From the NCBI GenBank assembly GCA_016702305.1, contig JADJEH010000002.1, forward strand, positions 372,001-436,000: a DNA stretch of 64,000 nucleotides. Direction: 5' to 3'. A model generated the notes under the pieces. It searched no databases and had not been told where the DNA came from. It was given only the letters and a program-made list of their open reading frames with translations. Shown piece after piece: positions 48,678 through 57,197 of this stretch. The DNA is from a bacterium. GTDB lineage: Bacteria > Electryoneota > RPQS01. Position 1 is the first letter of the stretch; each line of letters starts with the position of its first letter. A program made the position numbers and the translations under genes.

Positions 48678-50754
48678 TCGTCGCCCCGAGCGCGAACCGC
48701 GCGCGGCGGGCGAATTGAGTGGACGGCGCATTCTTCTCGGTGTTACGGGCGGTATCGCGGCTTACAAGGCCGTCGAGCTGGCCCGGCTGCTGATGCAGTC
48801 CGGCGCCAAGGTACAGGTGATTATGACGGCGGCGGCGACGAAGTTTGTCGTGCCGCTGACGTTTGAGACGGTGACGGGGCGCAGTGTGTTTGTGGAGATG
48901 TTTCCCGATCACGGGAAAGAATCGCCGTGGCATACTGAACTGTCGTCATGGGCCGAATTGATCGTCGTCGCGCCGGCGACCGCGGATCACATTGGCCGGA
49001 TTGCCTGCGGCTTGGGAGATGATCTGTTGACTACGACGCTGCTGGCGTATGAACGCCGCCGCGTGATCTGCCCTTCGATGAACCCGCGCATGTGGGCCAA
49101 TCCGGCGGTGCAGGAGAATCTCAATACGCTGCGTCGCCGCGGCTTTCGTGTGATTAATCCCGAAGAGGGCGAAATGGCGCGTCCGGGTGAAGACCCGGGT
49201 CTGGGCCGCCTGGCCGAACCGGAGACGATTTACGCCGAACTGCGTCATCTGCTCAGCGCGCCGCAGGATTTGCGCGGAGTGCGCGTGCTGGTGACGGCCG
49301 GTCGCACCGAAGAGAGTTGGGATCCCGTGCGCGTGCTGACCAATCGCGCCTCGGGCCGCATGGGTTTTGCCTTGGCCGAAGAAGCGCGCGAGCGCGGTGC
49401 TGAAGTGAGTCTTGTCGCCGGACCGACTGATGTCACGCCGCCGACCGGCGTGCGCTTGACTCGCATTACTACTGCGCGGCAGATGGCGGAAGCGGTCAAA
49501 CGCGATTTTCACCAATGCAACATTTTGTTGATGTCCGCCGCGGTCAGCGACTACACCTTCGAGAACACCGCGCAGAATAAGATCAAGAAGGGCGACCCAG
49601 ACCCCGAGATCCACTTGGTGCCGACGGAAGATATTTTGCGCGGCATCTCGCAGAACAAGGGCAGTCGCGTGATCGTCGGCTTCGCGCTCGAGACCGAGAA
49701 CGTGTTGGACAACGCCTTGCGCAAGCTGCGCGAGAAGCATCTTGACATCGTCGTCGCCAACAATCCGCTCGCCAAGGGCAGCGGGTTCCAGGTTGAGACG
49801 AATCAGGTCTTCATCATCCACCGTTCCGGCAATGTGCAGGACCTGCCGTTGCAATCGAAGCGCGAAATCGCGCGCGAGATTCTCAACGCGGTCATGGAAA
49901 TCTATCGCAATCCGCTGCCCGAACCGGATGTCGAGCCGGAACTCGATCTGGATATTGAGCCGGAACTGGATGATGAGATCATCGAAGACACGCACGGTCT
50001 CGTGCGCTTCGAAGGCTTGGATCTCGAAGACGCTGCGGACGAACGACAGAAGTCGCAGCCGAAATCCGGCAAGGGTCAGGGCAAGCAGAAGCCGAAAGAG
50101 CAGCACAAGCAGCCAAAGCCACAGCCCAAAGCTCAGGCCAAGCCGCAGCCGCCGCAACAGCAGAAGCCCCAGCAGCCTACCAAGCCGCAACCGCAGCAGC
50201 AACCGAAACCGCAGCCCAGGCCTCAATCGAAACCTGAGCCGGTCGAACTGAAGAACGGGCATACGCCGCCCGCGCCCGTCGTAACACCGCCGCAGGTTCA
50301 ACCTGCGACGCCACCGACCGCCGCGCAAATTGCCGCCGGTCAGGCCGCGAAGAAGAAATCGCGTCGTGGTGGTCGTCGTGAACGCCTGCGTCGTGAACGT
50401 CAAGCTCAGCGAGCGGCCAATCAGTCGGGCATGCCGTTCGTCAACGACGCGCCCGTTGTGACACACGCCGCTCCCGTCGAGGCCGTGGCCAAGCCGCAGG
50501 GTGCGATGGCCGAGCAGCAGCCCGCTAAGGCCGCCAAGAAATCGCGCGGTCGGGACAAACCTAAGGCCGAGCCGAAGCCCGTAGAATCCGTTGCCGCCGC
50601 TCCGGTTGTCGAGAAGCCCGAAGCGCCGAAAAAGGCCGCCAAGAAAAAAGCTGAAAAGACTCCGGCGGAAGCCAAGGCCGCGAAGCCGAAAGCTCCCAAG
50701 AAAGCCGTGAAGAAGTCGGCGAAGAAACCCACCGAAACCGAACCGGTGGCATGA
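48667..50754 (+). CDS. coaBC: CoaBC with a 280-residue low-complexity tail
   Basis: A 695-residue protein. Residues 1-416 are the bifunctional phosphopantothenoylcysteine decarboxylase/phosphopantothenate-cysteine ligase of CoA synthesis. The CoaC part has ILLGVTGGIAAYKAVELARLL and PSMNPRMWANPAVQENL. The CoaB part has LVTAGRTEESWDPVRVLTNRASGRMG and VGFALETEN. Residues 417-695 are a disordered tail: acidic (EPELDLDIEPELDDE), then Pro/Gln/Lys-rich (KPQPQQQPKPQPRPQ), an Arg-rich patch (KKSRRGGRRERLRRER) and a Lys/Ala end (KKAAKKKAEKTP). Normal CoaBC is about 400 residues. The tail resembles RNA-binding or ribosome-associated tails. Confidence 0.95.
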   Translation: MKNNRRPEREPRAAGELSGRRILLGVTGGIAAYKAVELARLLMQSGAKVQVIMTAAATKFVVPLTFETVTGRSVFVEMFPDHGKESPWHTELSSWAELIVVAPATADHIGRIACGLGDDLLTTTLLAYERRRVICPSMNPRMWANPAVQENLNTLRRRGFRVINPEEGEMARPGEDPGLGRLAEPETIYAELRHLLSAPQDLRGVRVLVTAGRTEESWDPVRVLTNRASGRMGFALAEEARERGAEVSLVAGPTDVTPPTGVRLTRITTARQMAEAVKRDFHQCNILLMSAAVSDYTFENTAQNKIKKGDPDPEIHLVPTEDILRGISQNKGSRVIVGFALETENVLDNALRKLREKHLDIVVANNPLAKGSGFQVETNQVFIIHRSGNVQDLPLQSKREIAREILNAVMEIYRNPLPEPDVEPELDLDIEPELDDEIIEDTHGLVRFEGLDLEDAADERQKSQPKSGKGQGKQKPKEQHKQPKPQPKAQAKPQPPQQQKPQQPTKPQPQQQPKPQPRPQSKPEPVELKNGHTPPAPVVTPPQVQPATPPTAAQIAAGQAAKKKSRRGGRRERLRRERQAQRAANQSGMPFVNDAPVVTHAAPVEAVAKPQGAMAEQQPAKAAKKSRGRDKPKAEPKPVESVAAAPVVEKPEAPKKAAKKKAEKTPAEAKAAKPKAPKKAVKKSAKKPTETEPVA

Positions 50755-51461
50755 GTAAGGCGCGCGCCGTCAAGAATTATCTCGACACGCTCGCGCTATT
50801 CGAAGATGAACTCTATCTACCGACCGTAGCCGCGCCGGCAGCCGCGCCATCGGTCGCAGCGACTTCCCGATCACTACGTGTATTGACCGGCGCCGTGCAA
50901 CCGCTGCCCGCAAGTCTGGCCGAGTTCGAAACGCAGATCTGTGATTGCACGAAATGCGCGCTGGGGCATTCCCGCACGAAATTTGTCTACGGCGACGGCG
51001 ATCCGCAGGCCCGTATCGTGTTTGTTGGCGAAGCCCCCGGCCACGATGAAGACATGTCCGGTATTCCGTTCATCGGTCGCGCGGGTCAACTGCTCAATGA
51101 AATGCTGGCCGCTGTCGGACTTGACCGTAAACAGGTTTACATCTGCAACACGCTCAAATGCCGTCCGCCGAACAATCGCGATCCGCTGCCCGAAGAAAAG
51201 GCCGAATGCCGTCCCTATCTGCGTACGCAGCTATCGCTCATCAGTCCCGAGATCATCGTCTGTTTGGGAAAGCACGCCGCTAACGAATTACTCGGCAGCG
51301 ACGATGCGATGAAGAACCTGCGGGGCCGCGTCATTCCGTGGGAAGGGATGCGGCTGTTGGTCACCTATCATCCGGCGTATTACCTGCGCAACATGAGTCA
51401 GAAAGTGTACGGCGACGAGGACTTTAAGCTGCTGCGCAAGCTGTACGACGAATTGAATTGA
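50751..51461 (+). CDS. Uracil-DNA glycosylase, family 4
   Basis: A 236-residue type-4 uracil-DNA glycosylase that removes uracil from DNA. Iron-sulfur cysteines are seen in CDCTKCALG, and GEAPGHDEDMSGIPFIGRAG and NTLKCRPPNNRDP are the family motifs. LLVTYHPAYYLR carries the HP-AYY active-site segment. The N-terminal 50 residues (PTVAAPAAAPSVAATSRS) form a Pro/Ala linker. The start overlaps the coaBC stop by 4 bases. Confidence 0.93.
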   Translation: MSKARAVKNYLDTLALFEDELYLPTVAAPAAAPSVAATSRSLRVLTGAVQPLPASLAEFETQICDCTKCALGHSRTKFVYGDGDPQARIVFVGEAPGHDEDMSGIPFIGRAGQLLNEMLAAVGLDRKQVYICNTLKCRPPNNRDPLPEEKAECRPYLRTQLSLISPEIIVCLGKHAANELLGSDDAMKNLRGRVIPWEGMRLLVTYHPAYYLRNMSQKVYGDEDFKLLRKLYDELN

Positions 51462-51524
51462 CCGGATCACGGCTGCCGCCGCGCGAAGGTCATTCTGAAT
51501 CACATGACGGTTTTCTCTGACTCC

Positions 51525-51560
51525 GGATTCGGATTTGGAGTTTTGAATTTGGAGTATTCT
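51525..51560. repeat. 7-base-periodic repeat upstream of dnaB
   Basis: GGATTTGGAGTTTTGAATTTG then GAGTATTC reads as near heptads (ATTTGGA, GTTTTGA, ATTTGGA, GTATTCT). It is AT-rich compared with its context and resembles, in style, the repeats near rnpB and 20487, but not in sequence. Confidence 0.4.
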
Positions 51561-51561
51561 A

Positions 51562-53058
51562 TTGGCTCAACCCGCCTACTCAGAGCGCTCGCAACAGCCG
51601 GATATGGCCGGTGTGCGGGTACCGCCGCAGTCGCCCGAGATGGAGCGGGCGTTGTTAGGCGCGCTGCTGTCGGATGGCGGGGCGTTCGTGCGGATTGCGC
51701 ACCTGCTCGAACCGGCGTCGTTCTATAAGCCGAACAACCGCACGCTGTTTCAGGCGATGGCGGATCTTGATCTGCGGCGCGAGCCGATTGATCTGATCAC
51801 GATCACCGATGAACTGCGGCGCGTTGGCAAGCTCGAAGAGGTCGGCGGCGTACCATTCTTGAGTGAGATGGCCGCCGAAGTACCGACGTCGGCCAATATT
51901 GAGCACTATGCGGCCGTCGTGCATGAGAAGGCGCTTCTGCGCAACATCATCTCGATGAGCGCCAAGTCAGTCAGTTCGGCCAGCGACCCCTCGGCGCGTG
52001 CCGACGCGGTCTTTGAACAGGTGCAGCGCGAGCTTGTGGATCTTATCGGCAGACGGCGCGGCGGGAATATCCTGACCTCGCTTGAAGCCGTCAAGACGAC
52101 CTTCGAGCATATCGAGCACATGAAGTCGCGCGAAGGTCATGTCCACGGCATCACCTCGGGGTTTGATCGCCTCGACGACTACACCACAGGCTTTAATCCG
52201 GGCGAGTTGATCATCGTGGCGGCGCGGCCCTCGATGGGCAAGACGGCCTTGGCGATGAACATTGCTACCGGTGCCGCTCAGCACGGCGGCGCCTCGGTTG
52301 CGATCTTCTCGCTTGAAATGGACGTCCGGCAGTTAGTGCTGCGTATGCTTGCGGGCGAAGCGCACATCGGCTTGCAGCGGGTTCGCACGGGCCGCATGAC
52401 CAAAGACGAATACGCCCGGCTCTCGAATGCGGCGGGACGGCTCGCCGACATGAATTTGTTCTTTGACGATCAGCCCGGCTTGGAAATCGGCGAATTGCGC
52501 GCGCGGGCACGGCAGCTCTATATCGAACACAAGATCAATCTAATCGTGATTGACTACTTGCAGCTCATTACGCCGCCTAAAATGGTGGACAATCAGCAGC
52601 AGTGGATCGCCTATGTGTCGGCGTCGCTCAAGAACCTGGCCAAGGAACTGAAGATTCCAATCATTGTGCTCTCGCAGTTGTCTCGCGCGACCGAGTCTCG
52701 CGGCGGCGAGCGCAAACCGCTGCTGTCCGACTTGCGCGATTCCGGAGCGATTGAGCAGGATGCGGACGTCGTGATGTTTGTCTATCGTCCCGAGTATTAC
52801 AAGGATTTGTGGAAAGGGAAGAAGGACCCGCAGTACGAGATCGGTAGCCAATCCTATCCGATTGAAGGTCTGGCGGAGATCATCGTAGCCAAGAATCGTA
52901 ACGGCCCGACCGGTTCACTCGCGTTGACGTTTATCAAGGAATATACGATGTTCGCCCCGCTTGAAGGCCACGCGCGAAGTCTGCCGCCGGCCGGTGGCGA
53001 AGAACATACTGATTATGGCGACAATACTCTGTCGCCCGTGGATGATTCTCCGTTTTAG
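51562..53058 (+). CDS. dnaB: Replicative DNA helicase DnaB
   Basis: A 498-residue hexameric helicase that unwinds the replication fork. The N-terminal domain includes PQSPEMERALLGALL and LIDLITITDELRRVGKLEEVGG. The RecA-like domain has Walker A ARPSMGKTALAMNIA, SLEMDVRQLVLRML, VIDYLQLI (Walker B) and LSQLSRATESRGGERKP with SDLRDSGAIEQDADVVMF. The start may be TTG 51562 or ATG 51604; both keep the core. A repeat lies in the short upstream gap. Confidence 0.97.
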   Translation: MAQPAYSERSQQPDMAGVRVPPQSPEMERALLGALLSDGGAFVRIAHLLEPASFYKPNNRTLFQAMADLDLRREPIDLITITDELRRVGKLEEVGGVPFLSEMAAEVPTSANIEHYAAVVHEKALLRNIISMSAKSVSSASDPSARADAVFEQVQRELVDLIGRRRGGNILTSLEAVKTTFEHIEHMKSREGHVHGITSGFDRLDDYTTGFNPGELIIVAARPSMGKTALAMNIATGAAQHGGASVAIFSLEMDVRQLVLRMLAGEAHIGLQRVRTGRMTKDEYARLSNAAGRLADMNLFFDDQPGLEIGELRARARQLYIEHKINLIVIDYLQLITPPKMVDNQQQWIAYVSASLKNLAKELKIPIIVLSQLSRATESRGGERKPLLSDLRDSGAIEQDADVVMFVYRPEYYKDLWKGKKDPQYEIGSQSYPIEGLAEIIVAKNRNGPTGSLALTFIKEYTMFAPLEGHARSLPPAGGEEHTDYGDNTLSPVDDSPF

Positions 53059-53085
53059 ACAACATAGGAATTCGCTCGCACACGC

Positions 53086-55335
53086 ATGGGAAGCCCCGCG
53101 CCGAAACTCGATGTTCCGGAGGCCGCGCCAAGTACGCTGGCACCGTTAGCCGGTCCCCAGTACGAGGGGATCGAGCCCGAGTTTGTGCGTTCGCTCGATG
53201 CCATTCGCATCGCGCTGTTGCAGACCTTCCCCAACGCGGATTTCGGATTTGTCGAACGCGCCTTTCACTTCGCCTACGACGCGCATAAGAATCAGCGCCG
53301 CCTATCCGGCGAAGCCTACATTACGCATCTGCTGTCCGTCGCCGAAATTCTGGCCGAACTGCACATGCGCGAAGACGTCATCGCCGCCGGACTCCTGCAC
53401 GACGTCGTGGAAGATACCGAGACGACCATCGAGCAAGTGCGCGCCAAGTTTGGCGAAGGCGTTGCCAAGATGGTGGACGGCGTCACCAAGATTCCGCAGC
53501 TCAAGTACGAGTCCAAGGAGAAGCAGCAGGCCGAGAATCTGCACAAGATGCTGCTGTCGATGGTCAATGACTTACGCGTCATTCTGATCAAGTTCGCCGA
53601 CCGCCTGCACAACATGCGCACTATCGGTCACATGACGCGGCAGCAGCAGGAACGCATCGCGCTCGAAACAATGGATGTGTACGCGCCGCTGGCGCATCGC
53701 CTGGGCGTCTATCAGATAAAGTGGGAGTTGGAAGACCTGGCCTTCAAGGTGCTCGAACCGCGCGCCTATCATGAATTGGCCGAGAAGGTCTCGCTGAAGC
53801 GCAATGAGCGCGAGCGCATCATCAAGCGCGAATGTGCGCGTATCCAGTCGGAGTTGCAGAAGGCCGCCGTCAAGGGAATGGTGACGGGCCGCCCGAAGCA
53901 CCTCTATTCGATTCACAATAAGATTAAGACGCGCGGCTATCCGTTCGAGGAGATTCTCGACCTGCTGGCCATCCGCATTATCGTTTCGAAGATGGAAGAG
54001 TGCTACTATGCGCTGGGCATCGTGCACTCGCTCTATACGCCGATTCAGGACAAGTTTACTGACTACATCGCGACGCCCAAGTCAAACATGTACCAGTCGC
54101 TGCACACCAAGGTGTTCGGTCCTGACGGCCGCAAAATCGAAGTGCAGATTCGCACCGAAGAGATGCACAGCCGCGCGGAGTTCGGCATCGCTGCGCACTG
54201 GCGCTATAAAGAGGGCGATCAGAGCCGCAAGGAGCTTGACCGGCAGATCGAATGGCTGCGCAGTCTGTTGGCAAATCAGGCCGAATCGGGCAACTCGCGC
54301 GAGTATCTTGAAGACCTCAAGATCAATCTGTTTGAGGGCGAAATCTTCGTCTTCACTCCGCGCGGCAAACTGTTGACCTTGCCCGTCGGTTCGACTCCCG
54401 TGGATTTCGCGTTCGCCGTGCACACCGATGTCGGCCTGCATGCGATGGCGGTGAAAATCAACGGTCACATTGCGCCGCTGAAGGCGGTGTTGAAATCGGG
54501 CGACCTGGTCGAAGTGATCGTGTCTCCGAACCAGCGCCCCAATCCTGATTGGCTGCAGTTTGTCAAAACCAGCCGCGCGCGCAACAAGATCAAGAAGTGG
54601 CTGAAAGAGCAGCACTTTGAAGAGTCGCAGCGCTTGGGCCGGGAAATGCTTTCGCGTGAACTGACGCGCCTGCGCCACAAAAAAACCGACAAAGAGCTTG
54701 TGGAGATCGCGCAGCTCTTCGGTCATAACCTTGAGAGTTTCCTGGCGGCCATCGGTTCGGGCGACCTGACGCTTGAAAACGTGGTGCGCAAGCTGGCTCC
54801 CGATCCCGGTCCGACCAACCCCGTCGCGAATGTGCTGTCTAAGGTCATTCAGCGCGTCAAGGGTTCGGATAGCGGAATTCGCATTCACGGCATGGATCAG
54901 GTCGCGGTCAGCTTCGGCATATGCTGCCAGCCGCTTCCGGGCGATCAGATCACCGGGTTCATCAGTTCAGGCCGCGGCGTGGTCGTACACCGCGTGGACT
55001 GCAAGAATATTCCCTTCCTGATGCGCCACCCTGAGCGCAATATGCAAGTGGAGTGGGACGCGGACCGCGAGGCCAAGTTTAACGTGCGCGTTAAGCTCGT
55101 GGCTGAAGATCGCCAACAGCTTTTGGGTGACGTCACCGTCGGCCTGGCCAAGGAGGACGTCAACATGCTCTACATTGAAATGAAGCGCGAAGATCAGTTT
55201 GCCACGGGGCGGCTGGTCCTTGAGGTCAAGTCGCTGCTGCATCTGCAGCGCGTCCTCAAACGTATCCGCGCGATTCCCGGCGTGCTTCATGTGGAGCGTC
55301 TCGACGAAGAGACCTCGGCGCAGCAGCCGATGTAG
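53086..55335 (+). CDS. relA: Bifunctional (p)ppGpp synthetase/hydrolase (RelA/SpoT)
   Basis: A 749-residue long RSH protein that makes and degrades the stringent alarmone. The HD hydrolase motif is GLLHDVVEDTET (His105-Asp106). The synthetase has TPKSNMYQSLHTKVFGPDGRKIEVQIRTEEMH. A TGS domain (EIFVFTPRGKLLTLPVGSTPVDFAF) and a C-terminal ACT domain (RVKLVAEDRQQLLGDVTV) follow. HD residues look intact, so both activities are expected. The start is ATG 53086. The CP-type segment GICCQPLPGDQITGFI (zinc-finger/helical part) is present. Confidence 0.95.
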   Translation: MGSPAPKLDVPEAAPSTLAPLAGPQYEGIEPEFVRSLDAIRIALLQTFPNADFGFVERAFHFAYDAHKNQRRLSGEAYITHLLSVAEILAELHMREDVIAAGLLHDVVEDTETTIEQVRAKFGEGVAKMVDGVTKIPQLKYESKEKQQAENLHKMLLSMVNDLRVILIKFADRLHNMRTIGHMTRQQQERIALETMDVYAPLAHRLGVYQIKWELEDLAFKVLEPRAYHELAEKVSLKRNERERIIKRECARIQSELQKAAVKGMVTGRPKHLYSIHNKIKTRGYPFEEILDLLAIRIIVSKMEECYYALGIVHSLYTPIQDKFTDYIATPKSNMYQSLHTKVFGPDGRKIEVQIRTEEMHSRAEFGIAAHWRYKEGDQSRKELDRQIEWLRSLLANQAESGNSREYLEDLKINLFEGEIFVFTPRGKLLTLPVGSTPVDFAFAVHTDVGLHAMAVKINGHIAPLKAVLKSGDLVEVIVSPNQRPNPDWLQFVKTSRARNKIKKWLKEQHFEESQRLGREMLSRELTRLRHKKTDKELVEIAQLFGHNLESFLAAIGSGDLTLENVVRKLAPDPGPTNPVANVLSKVIQRVKGSDSGIRIHGMDQVAVSFGICCQPLPGDQITGFISSGRGVVVHRVDCKNIPFLMRHPERNMQVEWDADREAKFNVRVKLVAEDRQQLLGDVTVGLAKEDVNMLYIEMKREDQFATGRLVLEVKSLLHLQRVLKRIRAIPGVLHVERLDEETSAQQPM

Positions 55336-55349
55336 CGGCAACAGGTTTA

Positions 55350-55376
55350 ATGACAATAAAGTGCAGTTACTATATT
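55350..55376 (+). promoter_or_regulatory. Possible promoter for the HU/IHF gene
   Basis: ATGACA (55350-55355) and TATATT (55371-55376) are separated by 15 bases, shorter than optimal. The region is AT-rich and stands between relA and an HU-type gene with a strong AAAGGAGG ribosome site. Confidence 0.35.
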
Positions 55377-55402
55377 CGCAGAGGAACAGCAAAGGAGGCT
55401 GA

Positions 55403-55729
55403 ATGCGAACTTACATCAAGAAAGATGTGGTAGAGCGAGTCGCCGTGCTTAGCAATGAGCGGCCGGACACGGTGGCCAAAGTGGTCAATGACACCTTTAC
55501 GGTGCTCAGGCAGATCATGGCGGGCGACGAAGCGGAGTTGCGCATTGAAATCCGTGACTTCGGTGTGTTCGAAGTGAAGAAGACGAAACCGAAGCCGAAG
55601 GCCCGTAATCCCAAGACCAATGAGATTATCTACGTGGCGGCGCGGCGCAAGACGCATTTCAAGCCGGGCAAGTTGCTCAAGGAATCGTTGAAGACTCCTT
55701 TGGATCAGATTCCGCCGAACGAGCGCTGA
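55403..55729 (+). CDS. HU/IHF-family DNA-binding protein
   Basis: A 108-residue histone-like protein that bends DNA. The fold begins IKKDVVERVAVLSNERPDTVAKVVNDTF; the beta-arm region is IEIRDFGVFEVKKTKPKPKARNPKTNEII, with the conserved R-NP motif that intercalates DNA. The C-terminal tail (SLKTPLDQIPPNER) extends beyond E. coli HU by about 15 residues. It is preceded by AAAGGAGG and overlaps the ruvX start by one base (TGATG). Confidence 0.93.
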   Translation: MRTYIKKDVVERVAVLSNERPDTVAKVVNDTFTVLRQIMAGDEAELRIEIRDFGVFEVKKTKPKPKARNPKTNEIIYVAARRKTHFKPGKLLKESLKTPLDQIPPNER

Positions 55730-56157
55730 TGAAGTCGCGTGTCCTCGGTCTGGACTGGGGCACGCGCCGCATCGGAGTGGCGATTTCCGACGAGGAGCGG
55801 CGCTTCGCGGTGGGACTGGCGATCTGGCCGGCAGATGAGTCGGACTATCTTCCGTTGTTGCAGGCTACGCTGCGCACGGAAGATGTTGCGCTCATTGTCG
55901 TCGGCTTGCCCTTGACGCTTTCCGGTGCCGAAGGTCCGGCTGCGCAAGCGGCTCGGCGTTTTGCCGACTCGGTCGCTACGCTTGGCGTTCCGGTTACAAT
56001 GGTTGACGAGCGCTTCACCTCGTATCAAGCCAGCCGGGCGCTGACGCAAGTGGGCATCAATCAGAAAAAACAACGCGGGAAACTCGACATGGCGGCAGCG
56101 GTTTTGCTGCTGCAGTCGTTTTTGGATGAACAGGTCAGCTCCGGCAGGAGGGAGTAG
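55729..56157 (+). CDS. ruvX: Putative Holliday junction resolvase RuvX/YqgF
   Basis: A 142-residue RNase H-fold protein of the YqgF family. LGLDWGTRRIGVAISDE holds the first catalytic Asp, VVGLPLTLSGAEGPAAQAARRFA and VDERFTSYQA follow, and the C-terminal KKQRGKLDMAAAVLLLQSFL contains the closing Asp (DMAAA). The family is involved in resolution and in pre-16S rRNA 5' processing. It follows the HU-type gene directly. Confidence 0.93.
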   Translation: MKSRVLGLDWGTRRIGVAISDEERRFAVGLAIWPADESDYLPLLQATLRTEDVALIVVGLPLTLSGAEGPAAQAARRFADSVATLGVPVTMVDERFTSYQASRALTQVGINQKKQRGKLDMAAAVLLLQSFLDEQVSSGRRE

Positions 56158-56164
56158 GACGGCT

Positions 56165-57193
56165 ATGGCGGACAAAATCAGGGTCGGTATTGTCGGCGCG
56201 GGCGGTGTTAGCCAGCTCTTTCACATTCCGCTGCTCAAGAAGAATGCGCAGGCCGAGTTGGTAGCCATCGCCGACACGGACTATGCCAAGGCCGCGGCGC
56301 TGGCGGAGAAAGAGAAGATCCCCAAGTTCTTCCGAGATGCCGAGCGCATTTTCGATGATCCCGACATTGACGCGGTGCATATCAACACGCCTACGAATTC
56401 GCATCTGGCCTTGACTTTGGCCGCGCTTGCTGCGGGGAAGCATGTGCTGGTGGAAAAACCGATGGCCCGCAAGTCTGAAGAAGCGCAGCGAATGGTGCAG
56501 GCCGCCAAGAAAGCCAACCGGCATCTGATGGTCGGCATGAATCTGCGCTTTCGTCCGGACGTCATGCTTCTGCACGAGTGGGTGCAGGGCGGAGAACTTG
56601 GCGCAATCCGCGTCGTGCGTGCGTCATGGCTCAAGCGCAAAGAGACCTGGTCACGCAGTCCGTGGCTGCATGAGTCGCGTATATCCGGCGGTGGTGTGTT
56701 GATGGATCTGGGGTTGCAGTTGCTCGACGTTTGCTGGTGGGTATTGGGCAAGCCGAAGATCAAACGCGTCTCGGCCAACCTGTCCAAGGATCGCCTCAAC
56801 CTGCGCGTGGAAGACACCTTCTCGAGCTACGTCACGTTCCAGGGCGGCGCGTCGCTGCTGCTGAATTCCACATGGGCCTACATGAGCGATGACTCGGCAG
56901 CCCTAACCGTGTTCAGCGGTAACAAAGGCATCGCCGAGTTAAATCCCCTAAAAATCACCAAAGAGATTCACGGCAGCCTGGTTAACGTCACGCCCGCCGG
57001 ACCGCAGCTCAGGACGACAACGGTTTACAATAAGTCCTTCGAGTACGAGATCGAGCACTTCTATAACGTCGTCTCCGGCAAGGGAAAATTGATGTCCACG
57101 GCGGAAGAGTCCGCCTACATTCTCGAAGCGGTGGAAGCGGCCTATCGTTCAGCCAGTGAAGGCCGCGAAGTGTTAGTCGGCGCGGACGATTAA
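56165..57193 (+). CDS. Gfo/Idh/MocA-family oxidoreductase
   Basis: A 342-residue NAD(P)-dependent dehydrogenase of the glucose-fructose oxidoreductase family. The Rossmann motif VGIVGAGGVSQLFHIPLL, INTPTNSHLALTLAALAAGKHVLVEKPMARKSEE and GGGVLMDLGLQLLDVCWW are present. The EKP lysine is conserved. The substrate, probably a sugar or inositol derivative, cannot be named. The ATG at 56165 fits the family; earlier in-frame starts lie inside ruvX. Confidence 0.9.
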   Translation: MADKIRVGIVGAGGVSQLFHIPLLKKNAQAELVAIADTDYAKAAALAEKEKIPKFFRDAERIFDDPDIDAVHINTPTNSHLALTLAALAAGKHVLVEKPMARKSEEAQRMVQAAKKANRHLMVGMNLRFRPDVMLLHEWVQGGELGAIRVVRASWLKRKETWSRSPWLHESRISGGGVLMDLGLQLLDVCWWVLGKPKIKRVSANLSKDRLNLRVEDTFSSYVTFQGGASLLLNSTWAYMSDDSAALTVFSGNKGIAELNPLKITKEIHGSLVNVTPAGPQLRTTTVYNKSFEYEIEHFYNVVSGKGKLMSTAEESAYILEAVEAAYRSASEGREVLVGADD

Positions 57194-57197
57194 GATC

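Noticed and set aside
48946..50466. 506-codon minus-strand frame opposite coaBC
   Set aside because: Antisense to CoaBC and its Pro/Gln/Lys tail; the Leu/Arg repeats mirror that tail and have no independent support.
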